DNA of 14,168 nucleotides from PFJX01 sp031426815. GTDB lineage: Bacteria > Pseudomonadota > Gammaproteobacteria > Burkholderiales > Thiobacillaceae. Both the position numbers and the translations under genes were made by a program. The DNA lies in NCBI GenBank assembly GCA_031426815.1, contig JASJPG010000160.1:1-14168 (forward strand), given 5' to 3'. How positions within the stretch are numbered: position 1 is the first letter of the stretch; the number at the start of each line of letters is the position of its first letter. Below the pieces are notes generated by a model. It was given only the letters and a program-made list of their open reading frames with translations. It had not been told where the DNA came from and did not search any database. Below, piece by piece: positions 7,201 to 12,810 of the stretch.

Positions 7201-7703
7201 ACCGCCAGCGCGCAGATCAGGTAACCCCAGGCCGGCGGGATGTCGAACGCCAGTTCCAGCGCGTAGGCCATGATCGCCGCCTCCAGCGCGAAGAAGATGA
7301 AAGTGAACGAGGCGTAGATCAGCGAGGTCAGCGTGGAGCCGAGATAGCCGAAACCGGCGCCGCGCGTGAGCAGGTCCATGTCCAGACCATAGCGCGCGGC
7401 GTAGATGCTGACCGGCAGCCCGGCCAGGAAGATGATCAGCCCGGTGGCAAGAATCGCCCAGGCCGCGTTGACGAAACCGTATTGCACCAGCAGCGTCGCG
7501 CCCACCGCCTCCAGCACCAGAAACGCCGCCGCGCCGAACGCGGTATTGGCGACGCGGCCCTCCGACCATTTGCGGTAGCTGCGTGGTGTGAAACGCAACG
7601 CGTAGTCCTCCAGTGTCTCGTTCGCCACCCAGGTGTTGTAGTCGTGGCGGACTTTGACGACACGTTGGATCGGGGCGTCGGGGGGAGGTGAAGAGGTGGT
7701 CAT
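4281..7703 (-). CDS. NCS1-transporter-domain hybrid sensor histidine kinase
   Basis: This is a 1140-residue inner-membrane protein that fuses a transporter to a kinase. Residues about 20-490 are an NCS1 (purine/cytosine permease-type) transporter with about 12 hydrophobic helices; it opens with HDYNTWVANETLEDYALRFT and includes GLDMDLLTRGAGFGYLGS and ISQLKINVTNAYAGSLAW. A cysteine-rich module follows at 509-546 (nine Cys; CCICGKDYEGEDLAHCPAY, then ICSLCCSLDARCDDLC). Next come two more membrane helices (about 577-598 and 621-640), a coiled-coil linker (645-690), HisKA with His696 in ISHELRTPLNS, and HATPase with Asn814 and the DSGPGIP and GGTGLGL boxes. The last parts are a receiver with Asp981 and Lys1032, and a helical tail (1070-1140). 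The start ATG at 7703 gives a short cytoplasmic N-terminus, and no clear Shine-Dalgarno sequence is visible. It overlaps the response regulator gene by 11 bases. The architecture resembles CbrA-type transporter kinases but with a different transporter family. The ligand is inferred to be a nucleobase, hydantoin, allantoin or urea-like compound. Confidence 0.93.
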   Translation of the reverse strand: MTTSSPPPDAPIQRVVKVRHDYNTWVANETLEDYALRFTPRSYRKWSEGRVANTAFGAAAFLVLEAVGATLLVQYGFVNAAWAILATGLIIFLAGLPVSIYAARYGLDMDLLTRGAGFGYLGSTLTSLIYASFTFIFFALEAAIMAYALELAFDIPPAWGYLICALAVIPLVTHGISVISRVQTLTQPIWLIMLATPYLFVLWQEPHAFAGLTDYAGQAGASGFDIQLFGAAMAVGLALITQMGEQVDYLRFMPELTPQSLPAQRKRWWAGVLIGGPGWVLPGLVKMFGGALLAYLAIRHAVPEERAVDPNQMYLVAYEYVFPHYGWAVAATALFVVISQLKINVTNAYAGSLAWSNFFARLTHSHPGRVVWVVFNTLIALMLMEMNLFQALGRVLGLYSNIAVAWMMTVVADLVINKPLGLSPPGIEFRRAYLYDINPVGVGAMGIASLLSVAAYLGLFGAAVQPWATFIALGAAMLSSPLIAWATGGRYYLARPENPASSPAHTHTCCICGKDYEGEDLAHCPAYQDRICSLCCSLDARCDDLCKPQARLGAQWAGVLQRLLPDAARPYLDAGLGHYLLLMAGIVPVLGLLIGLLYYQEVLALPAGDLLRQEVVRASYIKIGAALLLVAGTVAWWLVLTHKSRQVAQEESNRQTELLMREIESHRRTDELLQKAKEIADQANQAKSRYISAISHELRTPLNSILGYAQILDADADIPEHRRQAVSVIRRSGDHLLSLIEGTLDIARIEGGKLTLDKRPLDFPGFVQEIVAMFEPQARDKGITFEYQHHGELPACVRADPRRLRQILINLIGNAVKFTASGGVVLRLKFKREMAQFEIEDSGPGIPPEELERIFEPFSRGSAAHVGATGGTGLGLTIARMLTDIMGGELSVESRPGQGSLFRVRLYLPQIHAAQAASPAIRRVGYVGVRQRILIVDNEATDREFLANVLAPLGFQLAQAASGQDCLDRMPHFKPHLIFMDLAMPGMDGWETLRRLREGGLSDAEIAIISANAFDKGSENDAGIGADDFITKPVRVDDLLTWIGRRLRLEWVNADVAPEPVATAAAIAWRAPSPEALRALRELIELGYPRGILGKLDEIAAADPKHAEFVEVMRRLAKQFQFDSMQEIIRKALAEPRHAT

Positions 7704-7820
7704 CGGCTTGGGCGTTTGCTGCGAAATGTACACGGGCGGCCGCGCTGTCGGCACCTCCGCGCGTTTCGTTCCTGCGCGGCAGACGATTCGGGCGGCTGCA
7801 ACGCGACGCGGTGTAACCGC

Positions 7821-7836
7821 TGGCACACACATTGCT
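7821..7836 (+). promoter_or_regulatory. Sigma-54 (-24/-12) promoter
   Basis: TGGCAC (7821-7826), five bases, then TTGCT (7832-7836) gives the canonical TGGCAC-N5-TTGCW element with GG-N10-GC spacing (GG 7822-7823, GC 7834-7835). All eleven consensus positions match, so chance occurrence in this window is very unlikely. It points towards the Fe-S protein gene at 7848. Transcription would start near 7847, essentially at the ATG, which is unusual. No clear activator half-sites at the normal distance were found in the 117 bases upstream that lie before the kinase gene. Confidence 0.7.
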
Positions 7837-7847
7837 TGATGGATTGC

Positions 7848-9233
7848 ATGCGACATCGACTCGATTGGACTGCCTACGAAACCGCCGGCCAGGGCGACGC
7901 CTATGCCGGCATCCCGGCGACCGGCGGCGATTTCGCCAAAGCCGTGGCGGTGTGTATCAACGACCGGCTCTGCCAGCGCAAACCCAAGGGTGTGATGTGC
8001 CCCAGCTTTCGCGCCACCGACGATCCTGCCGACTCGCCCGGCGGGCGGGTGCAGGTGCTGAAGGCGGCGCTGAACGGCGAGTTCGGGGGCGTGTCAGGTG
8101 GCGACCCGTTCGTCGATGCGCGCCTGGCCGCCGCGATGGACCTGTGCGTCGGCTGCAAGGGCTGCAAGCGCGAGTGCGCCAATCAGGTCGATATGGCGGC
8201 GATCAAGATCGAAGTTCTGGCGCAGCGCAACGAGCGTCTCGGCGTGCCGTTGCGCGATCGTCTGTTCGCCGGCCTGCCGCGCTGGTTGCGAAGTTTGAAC
8301 TCGCGTCGCCTGTTGCGCGGCCTGCTGCGTTGGCGCAACCGCAGTCCGTGGCTGGCGAAGCTGGGCGAGCGCTGGCTCGGCATCGCCGCCAGCCGCCAGT
8401 TGCCGGAACCGTCGCCGCTACCCTATTTAGCGCCGAGCGAGGTCGCCGCAACGAGCGGCGAGCGCGACGTGATCCTGTTCGTCGATACCTACGCGCGCCA
8501 TTTCGAGCCAGACATCGCCGCCGCCGCGCATGCCGTGCTGACCGCCGCCGGCTATCGCGTCATCCCACTGCAAGCCGCGCCTGACGACGGCGAGCCGGCG
8601 CGCGCCCTGTGTTGCGGCCGCACCTATCTCTCGCTCGGCCAGGTCGACGCCGCCCGCGTCGAGGCGCGTCGCCTGCAGGCCGCCTTGCGCCCGGCGCTGG
8701 CGGCCGGCACGCCCATCGTCGGGCTGGAGCCGTCCTGCATCCTGTCGCTGCGCGACGACCACCTCAAGCTGGGCCTGGGCGAGGAAGCGCTGGCGCTGTC
8801 GAAACAGGTCTATCTGTTCGAGGAATTCATCGCGCGCGAGCACGACCGCAAACGCTGCCAGCTCGATCTGAAACCGCTCGGCCTGCCGAAAACGCTGGTG
8901 CATGGCCATTGCCACCAGAAAGCGGTGGGCGCGATGAAAGCGCTGCGTAAGGTGCTGCGCCTGATCCCCGAGTTCGAATTCGAGTTCGTCGAAGCGAGTT
9001 GCTGCGGCATGGCCGGCCATTTCGGCCTGGAAGCCGAGCATGCCGACATCTCGCTGCGCATGGCTGAACTCGATCTGTTGCCGGCCTTGCGCGCCGCGCC
9101 GGCCGATTCGCCGGTGCTGGCGAACGGTTTCTCTTGCCGACACCAGATTCGCGAAGGCAGTGGCCGCGCGCCGGTGCATGTCGCCGTGCTGCTGCGCGAC
9201 GCATTGCAGTCAAAGGAGCCCGTGCCATGCTGA
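7848..9233 (+). CDS. (Fe-S)-binding oxidoreductase with CCG domains (GlpC / GlcD C-terminal type)
   Basis: This is a 461-residue iron-sulfur protein that resembles the C-terminal half of FAD-plus-Fe-S dehydrogenases (GlcD/YdiJ-like) but lacks the FAD domain. It is therefore probably an electron-transfer subunit or a partner of a separate flavoprotein. The N-terminal cluster region has Cys36, Cys42 and Cys51 (CX5CX8CP, then SFRAT) and a CX2CX2CX3C motif at 100-110 (CVGCKGCKREC). The first CCG domain has LCCGRTYLSLG (255-257) and EPSC297. The second has VHGHCHQK (351-358), ASCCGMAGHFG (385-387) and SCRH (430-432). Homologues I recall begin about ten residues before the tryptophan, matching ATG 7848; ATG 7839 is also possible. 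No Shine-Dalgarno sequence precedes either. The gene is divergent from the NCS1 kinase, with 144 bases between them, and overlaps the next gene by 7 bases. A sigma-54 element sits just upstream. The substrate is unknown. Confidence 0.88.
   Translation: MRHRLDWTAYETAGQGDAYAGIPATGGDFAKAVAVCINDRLCQRKPKGVMCPSFRATDDPADSPGGRVQVLKAALNGEFGGVSGGDPFVDARLAAAMDLCVGCKGCKRECANQVDMAAIKIEVLAQRNERLGVPLRDRLFAGLPRWLRSLNSRRLLRGLLRWRNRSPWLAKLGERWLGIAASRQLPEPSPLPYLAPSEVAATSGERDVILFVDTYARHFEPDIAAAAHAVLTAAGYRVIPLQAAPDDGEPARALCCGRTYLSLGQVDAARVEARRLQAALRPALAAGTPIVGLEPSCILSLRDDHLKLGLGEEALALSKQVYLFEEFIAREHDRKRCQLDLKPLGLPKTLVHGHCHQKAVGAMKALRKVLRLIPEFEFEFVEASCCGMAGHFGLEAEHADISLRMAELDLLPALRAAPADSPVLANGFSCRHQIREGSGRAPVHVAVLLRDALQSKEPVPC
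9213..9218 (+). promoter_or_regulatory. Ribosome binding site fixing the start of the HepT-like gene
   Basis: AAGGAG lies 8 bases before ATG 9227, inside the last codons of the Fe-S protein gene. It decides the start at 9227 over longer upstream reading in the same frame, and contrasts with the lack of any such site for the first gene of the operon. Confidence 0.75.
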
Positions 9234-9577
9234 CCGCCGCCATGCTCGGCCTGATCGAACAGACCGGATTGGACATCATCGTGCTGACCGAAGAGCTCGA
9301 CGACCGCGAGTTCTTCGCCAGCCGCCTGACCCGGCTGCAAACCTTCCAACTACTCGGCACGCTGGCGGAAACCGCACACAATCTGCCGGCGGCGGTGCGC
9401 GCAAGGTTGTCCGCCATCGATTGGGCGGCCTGGGCCGCCTTGCCCATCGCGCTGGCGCGCCCGGACGAAAACGCCTTCCGCATCTGGGTCGCCGCCAAGG
9501 AACTGACGCCACTCACCGTGCAGGGCCTGATCGACTACAAGCGGATTTATCCGGAGTTGTTCACGCTGGCGCGGTAG
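9227..9577 (+). CDS. HepT-like (HEPN fold) small protein lacking the RNase motif
   Basis: This is a 116-residue cytoplasmic, mostly helical protein. The stretch DIIVLTEELDDREFFASRLT, then LLGTLAETAHNLPAAVRARL and AIDWAAWAALPIAL, parallels HepT/DUF86 proteins (helix, 'F..D..TR..v.r.le.iGEAa..lP...r...p.i.W..i...Rn...H.Y'). At the point where HepT toxins carry the RX4-6H RNase motif, this protein reads LPIALARPDENAF, with no arginine-histidine pair. It would then be a non-catalytic HEPN relative, perhaps a structural or adaptor partner of the Fe-S protein. No MNT-type antitoxin gene is adjacent. ATG 9227 overlaps the Fe-S gene stop by 7 bases (ATGCTGA) with AAGGAG upstream, so the two are translationally coupled. 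Its stop codon TAG is the first part of a GTAG-type repeat. The fold assignment is inference from pattern resemblance. Confidence 0.75.
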   Translation: MLTAAMLGLIEQTGLDIIVLTEELDDREFFASRLTRLQTFQLLGTLAETAHNLPAAVRARLSAIDWAAWAALPIALARPDENAFRIWVAAKELTPLTVQGLIDYKRIYPELFTLAR

Positions 9578-9651
9578 GTGCGGGCGTGCGAATAAATTCG
9601 CACCTCCCGGAGCGTGGGCGTCCCGCCCGCAATCAATTCGCACATCGTCCC
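9574..9651. repeat. GTAG-type palindromic repeat, copy A (compound)
   Basis: It starts with GTAGGTGCG, whose TAG is the stop codon of the preceding gene, and continues into the perfect palindrome GTGCGAATAAATTCGCAC at 9586-9603. A second hairpin (TGGGCG-TCC-CGCCCG, about 9615-9629) follows, then a further half-site, AATTCGCACATCGTCCC, at 9635-9651. The palindrome with its leading GC (20 bases) and the 17-base half-site recur exactly at copy B. It looks like several nested REP units. Confidence 0.75.
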
Positions 9652-9771
9652 TCGCCCCGGCGCGAAACGTTTCGCCTCTTCCCCCATCGCGAGTAGTGAT
9701 GCACTTCATCGAGATTCCGTTGCGTAGATGATTTGATATCGAAACTTCAATTGGCAACTAACAGGATGCGA

Positions 9772-9800
9772 TTGTCTTGATTAGGCCTTTCCAATAAACT
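9772..9800 (+). promoter_or_regulatory. Possible sigma-70 promoter for the PhnD-like gene
   Basis: TTGTCT (9772-9777) and TAAACT (9795-9800) are separated by 17 bases, each matching 4 of 6 consensus positions. The surrounding 9700-9810 is markedly AT-richer than its neighbours, which supports a promoter region, but the boxes are weak. The 280 bases between 9577 and 9858 otherwise hold the repeat copy A and nothing coding that I can see. Confidence 0.25.
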
Positions 9801-9857
9801 TTTTTCTCGCCATCCGTGCAATCGGGTGGCTCAAAACAAATCACAGGGAGTTCGATC

Positions 9858-10706
9858 ATGTTTCGCCAGTCCACACGCGGGATATGTACGCTTGCCGTAC
9901 TGCTGTTTTCACTTCACTCGGCCGCCGGCAGCCTGCTGTTCGGGGTCAATGAAGGCACTTCCAGTACGACCGATGCGATTTTTCTGAAAGCCAAATATGC
10001 GCCGCTGGTGGATTACCTGGCAGCGGCCAGCGGTGAAAAGGTGGTGCTGGAAACCACCAATGTCCTGCCCGTCGTGGCGCGCAATCTCGAACGAAAACGC
10101 TACGACGTGCTGCTGGTGCGGCCCAGCCATCTTTCCGCCCGCGCCATGCGCGACCAGGGCTATCGCTTGCTGGCGGTCGCCAAGGGCGAGGCCAAGGTGC
10201 ACTTCATCGTGCGCGGCGATTCCAAGCTGAAGGAACTCAAGGATGTGCGCGGCCATTCGATCGCCATGCCCGATCCGCTCGCCTATCCGACCAATCTCGG
10301 CCTGGCCCTGCTGCGCGATTACGGCGTCGATACGGCTCAGCAGAATATCCAGTACATGGACCGGCAGGATGCCGTGGGTCTTGTAGTGCAGTCGGGCTTG
10401 TCCGATGTCGGCGTGGTCATTTCGTATTCGAAAGTCGGCCGGGAATGGCAAACGAAAGGCGGGCGCTTTCTCTATTCCAGGGAAAATTTTCCGTACTGGT
10501 CCATCATCGTTTCACCCAAAGTCGCGCCACAAGTGGCGGACCGCCTGAAACGCGCGCTGCTGGCCCTGGATCAGTCGGCCAGTACCCAGAGCATCCTCGG
10601 CAATCTCGGCGTATCGGGTTTTAGCGAAGGCCGCATGCAGGCTTATCTGGACATGCTGGAATGGGTGGAAGGAAAACGTCCGTACAGGCTTGCGAAGAGC
10701 ATGTAG
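9858..10706 (+). CDS. PhnD-like periplasmic phosphate/phosphonate-family substrate-binding protein
   Basis: This is a 282-residue exported binding protein. The N-terminus has a Sec signal (MFRQSTRGICTLAVLLFSLH, cleavage near SAAG at about residue 24), followed by LLFGVNEGTSS. The body fits the PhnD/SsuA/transferrin-like fold: APLVDYLAAASGEKVVLETT, ERKRYDVLLVRPSHLSARAM, KELKDVRGHSIAMPDPLAYP and GLVVQSGLSDVGVVISYSKV. It matches the family's usual length of about 280-300. The ATG at 9858 follows AGGGAG (9844-9849). No ABC permease or ATPase gene is next to it, so it is an orphan that may serve a distant transporter or feed a sensor. The ligand is unknown: relatives bind phosphonate, phosphite or other oxyanions, and many unassigned members exist. 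The gene is flanked by repeat copies A and B and converges on the nif gene cluster. Its TAG stop is supplied by copy B. Confidence 0.85.
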   Translation: MFRQSTRGICTLAVLLFSLHSAAGSLLFGVNEGTSSTTDAIFLKAKYAPLVDYLAAASGEKVVLETTNVLPVVARNLERKRYDVLLVRPSHLSARAMRDQGYRLLAVAKGEAKVHFIVRGDSKLKELKDVRGHSIAMPDPLAYPTNLGLALLRDYGVDTAQQNIQYMDRQDAVGLVVQSGLSDVGVVISYSKVGREWQTKGGRFLYSRENFPYWSIIVSPKVAPQVADRLKRALLALDQSASTQSILGNLGVSGFSEGRMQAYLDMLEWVEGKRPYRLAKSM

Positions 10707-10758
10707 GTGCGAATTTTTTTCCACAAAAGAGCGTGCGAATAAATTCGCACATCGTCCC
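10703..10758. repeat. GTAG-type palindromic repeat, copy B
   Basis: GTAGGTGCGAA at 10703-10713 overlaps the TAG stop of the PhnD-like gene. After a short T/A-rich spacer comes the perfect palindrome GTGCGAATAAATTCGCAC (10733-10750), followed by ATCGTCCC. It shares the 20-base palindrome and the AATTCGCACATCGTCCC tail with copy A, in the same orientation. Lying between two convergent genes, it could act as a bidirectional transcription block, though no proper T-tract follows the hairpin on either strand. Confidence 0.75.
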
Positions 10759-10760
10759 GG

Positions 10761-10982
10761 TCAATCAAGCGATCGGTGTTTCACCTTCTTCACCACCTTG
10801 CCGGCCACGTAGGCGGCGAATTCCTCGACGTTGTCATAGCCCTGATTCACCGCCAGTTCGGCCAGCGCGTCGATCAGGCCGCGGGTCTGTTCGATCTCGG
10901 CGAAGCTGCGACCGCAGGTGATGCAGCGGGCGCCGTCGTCGCGGCAGGCGGTTTTGCCCTGGCAGGGTTGGAACGCGGCCAT
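10761..10982 (-). CDS. Small four-cysteine protein, nif-cluster associated
   Basis: This is a 73-residue protein. Cys7, Cys13, Cys20 and Cys23 (CX5CX6CX2C; PCQGKTAC...RCITCGRSFAEI) look like a zinc or Fe-S ligand set resembling, but not matching, DUF1289 proteins. The rest (residues 24-70, EQTRGLIDALAELAVNQGYD, then VEEFAAYVAGKVVKKVKHR) is predicted helical with a basic end. The start ATG at 10982 lies 4 bases after the stop of the upstream gene, with only a weak Shine-Dalgarno-like stretch. It is the last gene of the nifL-nifA transcription unit. I recall similar small proteins next to nif regulators in other diazotrophs but know no function, and none is assigned. Base composition matches its neighbours. 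Confidence 0.75.
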   Translation of the reverse strand: MAAFQPCQGKTACRDDGARCITCGRSFAEIEQTRGLIDALAELAVNQGYDNVEEFAAYVAGKVVKKVKHRSLD

Positions 10983-10986
10983 GGCG

Positions 10987-11267
10987 TCAGGCGGCGCCGT
11001 CGGCGGGGTAATTCAGCACGCTGACTTCGCCGTCGATGTCGGTGATTTCGGCTTGCCGCAGCGTGCCGTCCGGGTGGTAAAGGTAGCGGTGCGCCAGTTC
11101 GATCTCGCCGTAGACCAGCTTGTCGAAGCCGGTCAGACGTTCCTCTGCGTCGAAATAGCCCAGGAAGTAGGTGTTGCGGTTTTCGATTTCCCGCGCGTCC
11201 AGTTCGTTGACCAGCTTGAATGGCAGTTTGACGCCGGTGTAGCTGGTGAATATGCGTTGTTTGCTCA

Positions 11268-11268
<1 letters not shown>
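10987..11268 (-). CDS. DUF6156-like small protein coupled to nifA
   Basis: This is a 93-residue soluble protein, MSKQRIFTSYTGVKLPFKLV...ENRNTYFLGYFDAEERLTGFD...VYGEIELAHRYLYHPDGTLRQAEI. I recall this pattern as the DUF6156 type found with nif genes, but the label is from memory. The alternating strand pattern (FTSYTGVKLPFKL, TYFLGYFDAEERL, YLYHPDGTLRQAEI) suggests a small beta-sheet domain that repeats 'x-Y-x-D/G' turns, like a record-keeping or docking domain. It has no cysteine and no membrane segment. ATG 11268 overlaps the nifA stop in a TGATG junction (one shared base), so its translation is coupled to NifA at similar stoichiometry. That suggests a role in regulating or assisting nitrogen fixation, which is inference. 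Confidence 0.8.
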
Positions 11269-12809
<1,541 letters not shown>

Positions 12810-12810
12810 C

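Noticed and set aside
4242..7691. An open plus-strand frame of 1149 codons opposite the sensor kinase gene
   Set aside because: It is the antisense shadow of a GC-rich gene; its translation is dominated by Gln, Arg, His, Ala and Gly with no domain, and the minus strand has an unmistakable kinase.
7812..7827. TGT-N10-ACA, the NifA upstream activator pattern
   Set aside because: It overlaps the -24 box, where an activator could not sit, and six fixed bases are expected by chance several times in this window.
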